From assembly GCA_947623965.1 (NCBI GenBank), contig CANQIF010000006.1, positions 1 through 64,000 on the forward strand: a stretch of DNA of 64,000 bases, given 5' to 3'. Shown here piece after piece: positions 18,095 through 26,394 of this stretch. Within the stretch, counting starts at the first letter, position 1. The number at the start of each line of letters is the position of its first letter. Source of the stretch: an uncultured Alistipes sp. GTDB lineage: Bacteria; Bacteroidota; Bacteroidia; Bacteroidales; Rikenellaceae. The notes beneath the pieces are model-generated. The model was not told the DNA's origin, did no database searches, and saw only the letters and a program-made list of their open reading frames with translations. A program made the translations under genes and the position numbers.

Positions 18095-18745
18095 ATCCAG
18101 GGCCTGCGGGCTGCAGCCTGCGAAGGCACCGCCCGAAGCGGACCTGCGGGACGCGAGCTGCGGGCCTTCGCCGCCGGAGGCTGCGGCCCGCCAATCGCTG
18201 CGCGATTGCTTCCTTGCAAAAAAGCCCGCAGCCGAGCGGACGGGCCTGCGACCATAAGGAGCAGCCCTCCGCCAGGGGGCGGCTGCGGGCTGCTGCGCCC
18301 ATGCGGGCGCAAATTCATAATTCAAGATTCAGAATTCAAAATTACCGATCGGGCTGCAGCCTGCGGAGGTCTCGCTCGAGCGGACCTGCGGACGCGAGCT
18401 GCGGGCCTCCGCCCGCCGGAGGCTGCGGCCCGCTGCGGTTCCGGGAGGAACCGCAAATTCATGATTCAAAATTCAATATTCAAAATTAGATAACTTGCCA
18501 GGACACGCTTGAACCTATTCCCGATTCGGGACGCAGCCTGCGGAGAGCGCAACGACGCAAAGGAGTTGCGGGCCTCCGCTGCCGGGAGGCTGCGGCCCGC
18601 ACGGTCCTATCGGACCGAGCTCAACTCAAGACACAACCTCCGCCGCCCCAGGCTGCGGCCCGCTCGGTCCTGTCGGACCGGCCCCAACTCAAGGCCAGCC
18701 CTCCGCCCAGGGGGGGGGCTGCCGATCGCTCTGCGATTGGTTCGA
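18095..18745. repeat. GC-rich palindromic repeat cluster
   Basis: A units start at 18107, 18350 and about 18528, all reading on the plus strand; a B unit lies at about 18224-18292. The unit at 18107 has P2 = GCGAAGG/CCTTCGC, whereas that at 18350 has GCGGAGG/CCTCCGC: a compensatory change. Exchangeable hairpins include CAATCGC/GCGATTG (18192-18208) and CGGTCC/GGACCG. AT-rich tails lie near 18302-18345 and 18458-18490. It fills the gap before tsaE's 3' end. Confidence 0.85.
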
Positions 18746-18765
18746 TGCAAAAGCCCTCCGCCGGA

Positions 18766-19182
18766 CTATTCGATTTCGAAAATGCGTTCCGTAGGGCTCA
18801 CGACCGTGATGCGCACCTCGACGGCATCGTCCGGCAGCAGCGGTTCGATCTTCTCGGGCCACTCCACAAGGCAGAGATCGCCCGAATAGAAATACTCCTC
18901 ATAGCCGAGGTCGTAGGCCTCCGAGAGGTTCTCGATGCGGTAAAAATCGAAATGGTAGATCGACTGTCCGGCTGCCCCGCAGTAGTGGTTCACCAAGGCG
19001 AAGGTCGGGCTCGTCACCGGATCCCGGACCCCCAGGGCATCGGCTACGGCGCGGACGAGGGTCGTCTTGCCGGCCCCCATCTCTCCGCGCAGAATCACCA
19101 CGCGGCGGTCGCCGAGGGCCTCGAGCAGCGCTTCGGCCACCTCGGGCAGCTCCTCTTCGGAGTGGACATGCAGTGTTTTCAT
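18766..19182 (-). CDS. tsaE: tRNA threonylcarbamoyladenosine biosynthesis ATPase TsaE
   Basis: A 138-aa P-loop ATPase that works with TsaB/TsaD to install t6A at position 37 of ANN-decoding tRNAs. The Walker A motif GEMGAGKTT and the family segments DPVTSPTFALVNHY, IYHFDFYRIE and LCLVEWPEKIEP are all present, and length is typical. It starts 3 bp after the porX stop codon, so the two are co-transcribed; pairing of porX with tsaE is seen in other Bacteroidetes. Confidence 0.95.
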   Translation of the reverse strand: MKTLHVHSEEELPEVAEALLEALGDRRVVILRGEMGAGKTTLVRAVADALGVRDPVTSPTFALVNHYCGAAGQSIYHFDFYRIENLSEAYDLGYEEYFYSGDLCLVEWPEKIEPLLPDDAVEVRITVVSPTERIFEIE

Positions 19183-19185
19183 CGG

Positions 19186-20736
19186 TTATCTTTTGGGTTG
19201 CAGCACGATATAGGGAACGATCATCTCGGCCATCGAGATGCCGCCGTGCTGGAACGTGTTGCGGTAATAGCGCACATAGCGGTTCGCGTCGTTGTTGTAG
19301 ACCAGAAAATCGCGGTTGTAGGCGAAGATGTAACTCGACGTGAGGTTGCTCGAGGGCAGCTGAATATCTTCGGGGCGCTGGACCTCGTAGACCTCGCGCG
19401 CATTGTACGAGAGGTTGCGGCCCGTCTTGTAGCGCAGGTTGGCCGAGGTCTCGCGGTCGCCCGTCACGCGCACCGGATTATCGACGCGGACCGTGCCGTG
19501 GTCCGAGGTGATGATGACCGTGTGGCCGCGCTCGGCGAGCAGCTTGAGGATCGTATAGAGCTCCGAGTGTTCGAACCACGAGCGGGTCAGCGAACGGAAA
19601 GCCGCCTCGTCCTCGGTCAGCGAGCGGATGATGTCCGTCTCGGTGCGGGCGTGCGAAAGGATGTCGAGGAAGTTGTAGACGATGACCGAGAAATCGGCCT
19701 CGTAGACCCGCCGGATGTTGTCCACCAACCGGCGGCCCTGCTCGGGACGCACTAACTTGTCGAAGGTCATGCGCCACTTCTTGCCGCACTGCGCGAGCAG
19801 ACGCTGCAGGAACTCCTCCTCGTGCTGGTTCTTGCCCCCCTCCTCGTTGTCGTTGAGCCACAGGCCGGGCATCAGCCGGTCGATCGCCAGCGGCATGAGC
19901 CCCGCGAAGATCGCATTGCGGGCATACTGCGTCGCCGTGGGAAGGATGGCGCAGTAGAAGTCGTCCACCTCCACGTCGTAGTAGCCGCGCAGAAGCGACG
20001 AGATGGCCCGCCACTGGTCGTAACGGAAATTGTCGATCAACAGCAGCGTCGTCTTCGCGTGGGCGTCGGCCACGGGGAAGATCTTCGACCGCATGAGCGT
20101 GTGCGACATGACGGGCGTATGGTCCGAGCGGCGGTTGATCCAGTCGTAATAGTTGCGGCGGACGAACTTCGAAAATTCGAGGTTCGCCTCGTTCTTCTGG
20201 TAGTCGAGCACCTCCTTGATGCTCTCGTCGGTCGAGGCCTCGAGCTCGATCTCCCAGGCCGTCAGACGCCGGTAGAGGGCGCACCAGTCGGCGAAATCCG
20301 ACGCCATCTGCAGCGACGCCGAGAGGCGGCCGAACTCCGAACGGTAGTCGGCCGTCGTCTGCTCGGTGACGAGCTGCTGCCGGTGGACGTTCTTCTTGAT
20401 CGAGAGCAGCACCTGGTTCGGGTTCACGGGCTTGATGAGGTAGTCGGCGATCTTCGAGCCGATCGCCTTGTCCATGATGTTCTCCTCCTCGCTCTTCGTT
20501 ACCATGATAACGGGAGTCGTCGGGCGCGCCTCCTTGATCTTGGGCAGCGTCTCGAGCCCCGTCATGCCGGGCATCATCTCGTCGAGGATGATCAGATCGT
20601 ACGCCCCCTCGGAGGCCATGTCGATCGCATCGTATCCGTTGTTGCAGGTATCGACCTCGTAGCCCTTCCCCTGAAGAAAGAGCACGTGCGGCTTCAGCAG
20701 CTCGACCTCGTCATCGACCCAAAGAATCTTTACCAT
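19186..20736 (-). CDS. porX: PorX-type response regulator with PglZ/alkaline-phosphatase-like domain
   Basis: A 516-aa two-component regulator. The receiver domain (residues 1-120) carries the phospho-acceptor Asp52 in LIILDEMMPGMTG, acidic pocket residues in WVDDE, and Lys in LIKPVNP. The rest matches the PglZ-type alkaline-phosphatase fold of PorX (TLLLIDNFRYDQWRAI; VIITSDHGTVRVDNP). In Porphyromonas PorX acts with PorY and the sigma factor SigP to control type IX secretion; the same role is inferred here. It is preceded by a strong promoter and followed at 3 bp by tsaE. Confidence 0.93.
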   Translation of the reverse strand: MVKILWVDDEVELLKPHVLFLQGKGYEVDTCNNGYDAIDMASEGAYDLIILDEMMPGMTGLETLPKIKEARPTTPVIMVTKSEEENIMDKAIGSKIADYLIKPVNPNQVLLSIKKNVHRQQLVTEQTTADYRSEFGRLSASLQMASDFADWCALYRRLTAWEIELEASTDESIKEVLDYQKNEANLEFSKFVRRNYYDWINRRSDHTPVMSHTLMRSKIFPVADAHAKTTLLLIDNFRYDQWRAISSLLRGYYDVEVDDFYCAILPTATQYARNAIFAGLMPLAIDRLMPGLWLNDNEEGGKNQHEEEFLQRLLAQCGKKWRMTFDKLVRPEQGRRLVDNIRRVYEADFSVIVYNFLDILSHARTETDIIRSLTEDEAAFRSLTRSWFEHSELYTILKLLAERGHTVIITSDHGTVRVDNPVRVTGDRETSANLRYKTGRNLSYNAREVYEVQRPEDIQLPSSNLTSSYIFAYNRDFLVYNNDANRYVRYYRNTFQHGGISMAEMIVPYIVLQPKR

Positions 20737-20758
20737 AATCTATGCGGATTTCGGTTTA

Positions 20759-20789
20759 CAAATGTAGCCATTTTTCCATCAAACGCAAA
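20759..20789 (-). promoter_or_regulatory. Promoter of porX-tsaE
   Basis: Minus-strand TACATTTG (20759-20766) with TTTG (20786-20789) 19 nt upstream fits the Bacteroidetes sigma-ABfr consensus. The predicted leader is about 15-20 nt. Confidence 0.75.
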
Positions 20790-20854
20790 AAACGGGGAAT
20801 TATGATGCCCCGCGGCGGGGAAAGACGAAAAAGCAGCTGTTCGGGAGCGCACGG

Positions 20855-21395
20855 AGAATCGGGTCGCAGCCTGCGGAGGACGCAACGACGCAAAGGAGTT
20901 GCGGGCCTCCGCCGCCGGGAGGCTGCGGCCCGCCAATCGCTACGCGATTGCTTCCTTGCAAAAAAGCCCGCAGCCGAGCGGACGGGCCTGCGACCATAAG
21001 GAGCAGCCCTCCGCCGGGGAGGGGCGACTGCGGGCTGCGGCGCCCGTTCCGGGCGCAAATTCAAAATTCAAGATTCAAAATTCAGAATTAATGGGTTCTT
21101 CTTCATCTTCGGGCTGCAAGCCTGCGGAGGACGCAACGACGCAAAGGAGTTGCGGGCCTCCGCCCGGGGGCGGCTGCGGCCCGCCAATCGCTGCGCGATT
21201 GCTTCCTTGCAAAAAAAAGCCCGCAGCCGAGCGGACGGGTCTGCGACGTAGAGGAGCAGCCCTCCGCCCGGGGGCGGCTGCGGGCTGCCGGTCGCTCCGC
21301 GACCGAGCTCGACGCAAAACACCTTAACAACAATCGAAAGCGATCGCACCCGCCGACCTTTAAAGAGGTCGAATATACAGCACAAAACATCTCCG
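20855..21395. repeat. GC-rich palindromic repeat cluster
   Basis: A units near 20863 and 21106 both read on the plus strand and use the CAAC/GTTG apical hairpin variant. Each is followed by CAATCGC/GCGATTG. B units follow near 20966 and 21219. The cluster ends with the linker CGAGCTCGACACAAAACACC and a GACCT/AGGTC hairpin leading into AATATACAGCACAAA, a junction also seen near 41200. No gene is visible in 20737-21534. Confidence 0.85.
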
Positions 21396-21534
21396 GGAGC
21401 AGTCGCGGCCAAACATCCGCCCGCATCCGCTCCTATACCTTATTTCGCGCCTCCTGCTCACGCAGCCGCCAGCCCCCAACCCCGTCCCGCCGCCCCGAAG
21501 CACAAAGCCGCCCCGAAACACAACACCATCCCGC

Positions 21535-22758
21535 TTACGCCTGCCACCTCGCGCAAAGCGTTTCGATTCGCTTCGAGAGGCGGTTCATCTCGTTGTCGAG
21601 ATGGTCGTGCGTGATCGTGGCGTAAATCTGCGTCGTGCGGATATTCCGATGGCCCAGCAGTTTCGAGATCGTCTCGATCGACATGCCCTGCGAGAGGGTC
21701 AGCGTCGTGGCGAAGGTGTGGCGCGCGGCGTGGAAGGTGATGCGCTTCGTGATGCCGGCCATCTTCATCAGCACCTCCAGACAATGGTTGCACCAGCTGT
21801 TGCTCGGCAGCGGAAAGATCGTCTCCGCGTACCCGTCGGGCATGTACTTGCGTAAAATGGCGTACGGCAGATCGAAGAGCCGCACCTGCACGCGCGACCC
21901 CGTCTTGCAACGCGTCGTCTCGATCCACCACTGCCGGCCGACCCGCTGGATGTTGCTCATGCGCAGCCGCTTGATATCGATGAACGAAAGGCCCGTAAAG
22001 CAGCTGAACAGAAAACTGTCGCGCACGAGCCGCATCGACGGCGTCAGCTTCACAAGGCCGCTCAGCCGGTTGAGCTCCTGCGTCGAGAGAAAGTTGCGCT
22101 CGACATGTTCCGAGCGGAGCTTGTAGTCGGCGAAAAGGTCCGCGACGGGCAGCCCCTTGGCCCGCGCCTGCGAAAGCACGTGCTTGAAAGCCGTCAGGTA
22201 GACCCAGACCGTATTCTTGCGCCGGCCCGCTTCGTGCAGCAGGTAGCCGTGGAACCCGACCAGGAAGTCGTGGTCGAGCTCCGAGAGGGGCAGATCGCCG
22301 CGTCCGTAGTAGCGCGGCAGGTAGTTCTCGAGGTGGACCTCGACGCTGCGGTATTTGTAGTAGGTGGAGCGGCTCCGATCGACCCCCACCTGCCGGTTGA
22401 CCGCCTCGTTGTGGCGGCGCACGAAGCCCAGCAGCGTTTCGTGCCGCGCGTCGCCCGAGAAGTAGCGGGTGCGGACCATGCCCGGCGTGACGTCGCCCGC
22501 CTCGCGCACCAGGGTCGCATAACACTGTTCGATGCGCAGCCGGATCGCATCCAGCTCGCGGTTGACGAAGAGAATCTCGGCCGTGCGCCCGATGGCGCGG
22601 TTTTGCGAGACATCCCATGCCGCCGGCGGCAGCGACAGCCGCGTGGAGAACTGCGCCCGCGCGCCGTTGATGGTGATGCGCCCCATGATCGGAGCATGCC
22701 CGTTTCGCAGCATGGCGCTGCGTTTGATGTAGAACAGGACTTTGAACGTATTTCTCAT
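21535..22758 (-). CDS. Tyrosine site-specific recombinase (IntDOT/Tsr-like)
   Basis: A 407-aa integrase/invertase with an arm-type N-terminal domain, a SAM-like core-binding domain (about 105-205) and a catalytic domain. Visible catalytic residues are Lys285 (TTRCKTGSR), His343 and Arg346 (HAARH), His370 (LLGH) and nucleophile Tyr379 (TQIYATI). The first catalytic arginine is replaced by Ser258 (FTGLSFIDI). A serine at this position is known in the CTnDOT integrase. No phage or transposon genes surround it. It lies just downstream of three susC loci with inverted identical 5' ends, so a DNA-inversion role is likely. A -33 TTTG with a degenerate -7 (TAATTTTA) precedes it near 22787-22815. Confidence 0.9.
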   Translation of the reverse strand: MRNTFKVLFYIKRSAMLRNGHAPIMGRITINGARAQFSTRLSLPPAAWDVSQNRAIGRTAEILFVNRELDAIRLRIEQCYATLVREAGDVTPGMVRTRYFSGDARHETLLGFVRRHNEAVNRQVGVDRSRSTYYKYRSVEVHLENYLPRYYGRGDLPLSELDHDFLVGFHGYLLHEAGRRKNTVWVYLTAFKHVLSQARAKGLPVADLFADYKLRSEHVERNFLSTQELNRLSGLVKLTPSMRLVRDSFLFSCFTGLSFIDIKRLRMSNIQRVGRQWWIETTRCKTGSRVQVRLFDLPYAILRKYMPDGYAETIFPLPSNSWCNHCLEVLMKMAGITKRITFHAARHTFATTLTLSQGMSIETISKLLGHRNIRTTQIYATITHDHLDNEMNRLSKRIETLCARWQA

Positions 22759-22910
22759 TGTGGTAGCATTTTACGGACGCCCGACATGGTGCGTCCGGGA
22801 TTAAAATTACAACCGGCCTGAAAAAATACAAAAAAAGGGCTTATTCGTCCCTCTTTCGGACGCCCCGTGCCATTCTCCGATCCGGCGGCACAACCGCACC
22901 GGAAAAGAAA

Positions 22911-22942
22911 AAAAAAGGCGGTCCCCCGAATGGAGGACCGCC
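22911..22942 (-). terminator. Rho-independent terminator of the first SusCD operon
   Basis: GGCGGTCC (22917-22924) and GGACCGCC (22935-22942) form a stem. The A-run 22904-22916 reads as a long T-tract on the minus strand. It lies 23 bp past the lipoprotein stop and separates the operon from the recombinase gene. Confidence 0.85.
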
Positions 22943-22965
22943 GAAATGATCGACTTCAAGAGCAA

Positions 22966-24669
22966 CTACCGATAGATGTAGTGCTCGTTTGCCTTGGAAA
23001 AGCGCGGCGTGTAAGCCGGGATGTTCTTCGTCGAAAGTTTGGCTGCCGCCTTGGCTGCGGCTTCGGCTGCCGTCGAACCCGAGGCGGAAACGGTCGCCGT
23101 ATTTCCGTAAATATTCTGGGCATAGAGAATGACCGTGAAACTCGTCGAAGACGGAAGGTCCGTATAGAAGGCAAAACACATTCCCTCTTCGTTGATATCA
23201 GTCACCTGATCGGCAAGGTCTTCACCATTTCCCAGAACCAGTTCCTCGGCCGAATACTGCTCGAGGTACTTTTCGATCGTGGCCGTCGGCATGACCAGCG
23301 ATTTCAGCGTCTTGATCTCCGAACCCTGAGCGATCCAGAGGAACGTCGAAGAATCGGGATACGTCGCGGCGTAGTCAGGGAACACGGCACTGAAAGGATA
23401 AACACCCACTGCGATATCGCACGCCGGCGTCTCGGCGGCGCCCACGCCCGGGAAGTAGAACGAAACAGCTGCGGCATCGGCGGCCTGTGCGGCCCCCTCG
23501 GCATCGCAGGGGACAATAACAGCCGTATAGACACCGGCCGCCATCTCCTTCTCGCTGATGATCTCCATCTCGCCCTCGCCCGAAACAGGCACCTCGGTCG
23601 ATTCGATCGAGCCGTCGACGATGCCCGCTACGGTTTCGGCATAGTCCTTCTCGTGGTCGCCGTCAATGAAGACGATCTTCACCGAAGCCACGTCGGCACC
23701 ATAGGCCACCCGCACGGCAGGATAGGCCGTCGTGTTGTCGGCACCCACACGGAAGCCGTCGTAGGCAGCCTCCAGCGAATAGTCGGTCAGCACGGCACCC
23801 GGCAGAACGATACGGAACATACCGTTCGTATTTGCATAGGAAATCCACTCACCGTTGTTGTATTTGGCCATTGCGAAGAGAAGACCGTTTACGGGGAACG
23901 TAATCACACCGTCCTTCAGGGTACCGTACTCGGCTGTACCGATGATGAACTCACCGTACTCCTCCGGGTTCCAGTCCATACCGAGGCCCTGCTTGGGGAT
24001 AAGCACCTTCTCCGGATCGCTGATCCGAACCTCGAAGTACTTGTCCTCAGTGACATAATCGCCCGGCTCGTTGTAGGGATAGAGCGACGTATAAACATTC
24101 TTGAGGTAGATATACCCCGGCTTGTTCAGATTCTCATAAATCTCGCAGGGATATTCCTGAACTTCGATCGAGGTATTGAACGAGGTCATGTAGTCATCGC
24201 GGAAAGAGCCCTCGCCCAGCAGCACATAGGGCTCGGGAACCGTCAGCGTGATGTTCAGCGCTGCGGCGCCATAGGGCGTCGTCATCGTCGGGTCGTCGAC
24301 CGCGAGGGCGATCGCGTAGCTTGCGCCGTCGGCCAGCTTCGAGCGGTCGAACGTAATCACAAGCGAAGTTTTGCTCTCACCGGCGGCGAAAGTCACCGTC
24401 TCGGGGATGTTGAAAAGCCCGGCATATTCGTCGGCGATCGTCGCCGAAATGGGGACTTCGATCTCCTCCTCCTTCGCGGCGCGCAGCACGTCGACAGAGA
24501 CCGATGCGGTGGCCGCCTCGATCTTGTAGGTCGTGACGCCCTCGCTCGAGAAATAAACCTGCGCACCCTCGGCCTGAGGCCCCGAGGTCCAGTCATCGTC
24601 GGACGAGCAGCCCGTGAAAAGGCCGCACGAGGCGATGAGCGCAACCAGTAAATATTTGATGTTTTTCAT
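22966..24669 (-). CDS. Surface lipoprotein encoded with SusC/SusD (unknown ligand)
   Basis: A 567-aa lipoprotein (lipobox LFTGC, Cys21) with a following acidic SSDDD stretch like the export signal of surface-exposed Bacteroides lipoproteins. Residues about 30-140 look like a beta-sandwich (VPISATIADEYAGLF, VTFAAGESKTSLVITFD). The rest is beta-rich without a catalytic motif that I recognise. It lies 9 bp downstream of susD and is third in the operon, the usual place for a glycan- or peptide-binding accessory protein. A binding role is inference. Confidence 0.75.
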   Translation of the reverse strand: MKNIKYLLVALIASCGLFTGCSSDDDWTSGPQAEGAQVYFSSEGVTTYKIEAATASVSVDVLRAAKEEEIEVPISATIADEYAGLFNIPETVTFAAGESKTSLVITFDRSKLADGASYAIALAVDDPTMTTPYGAAALNITLTVPEPYVLLGEGSFRDDYMTSFNTSIEVQEYPCEIYENLNKPGYIYLKNVYTSLYPYNEPGDYVTEDKYFEVRISDPEKVLIPKQGLGMDWNPEEYGEFIIGTAEYGTLKDGVITFPVNGLLFAMAKYNNGEWISYANTNGMFRIVLPGAVLTDYSLEAAYDGFRVGADNTTAYPAVRVAYGADVASVKIVFIDGDHEKDYAETVAGIVDGSIESTEVPVSGEGEMEIISEKEMAAGVYTAVIVPCDAEGAAQAADAAAVSFYFPGVGAAETPACDIAVGVYPFSAVFPDYAATYPDSSTFLWIAQGSEIKTLKSLVMPTATIEKYLEQYSAEELVLGNGEDLADQVTDINEEGMCFAFYTDLPSSTSFTVILYAQNIYGNTATVSASGSTAAEAAAKAAAKLSTKNIPAYTPRFSKANEHYIYR

Positions 24670-24678
24670 AACTTCGGT

Positions 24679-26373
24679 TTACTTTACAGACTTATAAGTT
24701 TTCGTCGCATTCGGGTTGTTCATCCCGGCCAGCGCAGCATTCTGCTGTACGGCGCTAAGCGGAATGACGCAATTCCACCACGGCGCACGGCCGTTCGTCG
24801 TAATCTGGGCCATCGACGGGGCGTTCGTCCCCTCGTTGCCGTTCTGCATGCCGATGTCGAGGCGCTTCAGGTCGTAGAGGATGATGCCCTCGCCCCAGAA
24901 CTCGATGCGCTTCTGGAAGATGATCTCCTCGACCAAATCCTTCACAGGCAGGACGTAGGAGGGTGCGCGGTGCGCCATGAAGTCAGCGAGCAGCGTACGG
25001 CCCTTTCCTTCGTCATAGTGGGCCGTCGCCTCGGCCTCGATGAAGTACATCTCCTCGACACGCATCAGCGGAATATCCGTCACATTGCCGACCGAATAGT
25101 TGCGCTTCTCGCCGGCATTCGGGTGAAACTTGAAGACCGCATAGGGAGCCATAACGGCCACGGCGCCGTCCTTTCCTTCGAACTCATTCTCGGTAAGGAC
25201 CGTATAGGGAGCGAGCGCTGCATACGAGCGGTCGGCATTCACAATCTGCTTGCGGCGGAAGTCGCTTGCATCCATGCGGTTATAGCTGAATACCGAGATG
25301 CCCGGCTGCGAACCGTTTCCGTACCCCCAAATCGCCTCGGGAGCCATGTGGGCCGTCCACGAATAGAGGTTGTTGATGACCGTATCGACCGACTGGCAAA
25401 GAGCCCACATCCAGGCCGAATTAACCTTGTTGAAGCCCGTTACCGGGTCGAGCCACTGGCTCTCGGTCATGATCGTACAACCCGAAGCGTCGATCGCCTT
25501 GCGGGCGAACTCGGCAGCCAGCCGATAGGCGGCCTCGCCGGTCGGAACATTGGCATAGCTCTCGCTGAAGCCGCCCAACCAGAGGTAGGCGCGGGCCTTC
25601 AGACCGTAGACGACGGCCAGATTCGGCATGCCCATCTTATCCTTCGGACGATCGTAGTCGGCCAGCAGCTTCTCCGCCTCGTTCAGGTCGCCGAGAATGA
25701 ACTCGAACATCTCCTCGCGCGGGACGCGGGGGTTGTTTTCGAGCTCTTCGCGCGTCATCCCCTCGCGAACGATGGGGACCGTCAGCCCCTTGATGTTATC
25801 GGGGATCACATAATCGTTGCAATCCTCTCTACCGGAAGCCTTGGCCGGCAGCGGGTCGTAGAGACGGGCCATATCGAGGTAGCTCAGGGCGCGGAAAGCC
25901 TTCGCGATACCTAACTCCGGACCGGGGGTTTCGTTCTGGCTGAAAATCGAGATCGCCTCGTTAGCCGTGTAAATGAACTGGTAGTAATTGTAATACAGGA
26001 AAGGCGAACCATAACCGTTTACATCCAGGCCCGTGCTGCTGCAGGGATAAAGGACCCACTGCCAGCGGTCGTAGTACTGGTTGCCGCCGGGGAGGTTGCC
26101 CGCAACAGGGAACACTTCGCCGGCCAGACGGTCCAGCGCACCGAAGATACCGGCATAGCCGAAATCGACGTGCTCGCCAAGCGTTCCCGTATAATTGGTC
26201 ATCAGAATCGTCGGCATCGACGTCAAGACACCCTCCGCAGCAAAAGGCGACTCGGCGATCTGCCCGCTCGTAGCGTAACCGTTCTCGGGGAAGGTCTCCT
26301 CGATGCAGCCCGTCAGCAGTACGGCCGAACCGAGCAGCGCTGCGCTGTATTTTATCAATTGTTTCGTTTTCAT
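24679..26373 (-). CDS. SusD/RagB-family nutrient-binding lipoprotein (pair 1)
   Basis: A 564-aa outer-leaflet lipoprotein (lipobox LLTGC, Cys23) that caps the SusC-like transporter encoded 21 bp upstream. SusD-type features include an alpha-helical TPR-like core (AYRLAAEFARKAIDASG; AKAFRALSYLDMARLYDPLPA), the conserved MRVEEMYFIEAEA helix and the RIEFWGEG motif near the C terminus. The substrate cannot be told from sequence. The leader-proximal sequences differ from pairs 2 and 3, so binding specificity is expected to differ. Confidence 0.92.
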   Translation of the reverse strand: MKTKQLIKYSAALLGSAVLLTGCIEETFPENGYATSGQIAESPFAAEGVLTSMPTILMTNYTGTLGEHVDFGYAGIFGALDRLAGEVFPVAGNLPGGNQYYDRWQWVLYPCSSTGLDVNGYGSPFLYYNYYQFIYTANEAISIFSQNETPGPELGIAKAFRALSYLDMARLYDPLPAKASGREDCNDYVIPDNIKGLTVPIVREGMTREELENNPRVPREEMFEFILGDLNEAEKLLADYDRPKDKMGMPNLAVVYGLKARAYLWLGGFSESYANVPTGEAAYRLAAEFARKAIDASGCTIMTESQWLDPVTGFNKVNSAWMWALCQSVDTVINNLYSWTAHMAPEAIWGYGNGSQPGISVFSYNRMDASDFRRKQIVNADRSYAALAPYTVLTENEFEGKDGAVAVMAPYAVFKFHPNAGEKRNYSVGNVTDIPLMRVEEMYFIEAEATAHYDEGKGRTLLADFMAHRAPSYVLPVKDLVEEIIFQKRIEFWGEGIILYDLKRLDIGMQNGNEGTNAPSMAQITTNGRAPWWNCVIPLSAVQQNAALAGMNNPNATKTYKSVK

Positions 26374-26394
26374 AATTTTCGACGTTTTATAGGA

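Noticed and set aside
21535..24669. Integrase plus SusCD region as an integrated conjugative element or prophage
   Set aside because: No mobilisation, conjugation, phage structural or replication genes are present and no attachment-site duplication was seen around it.
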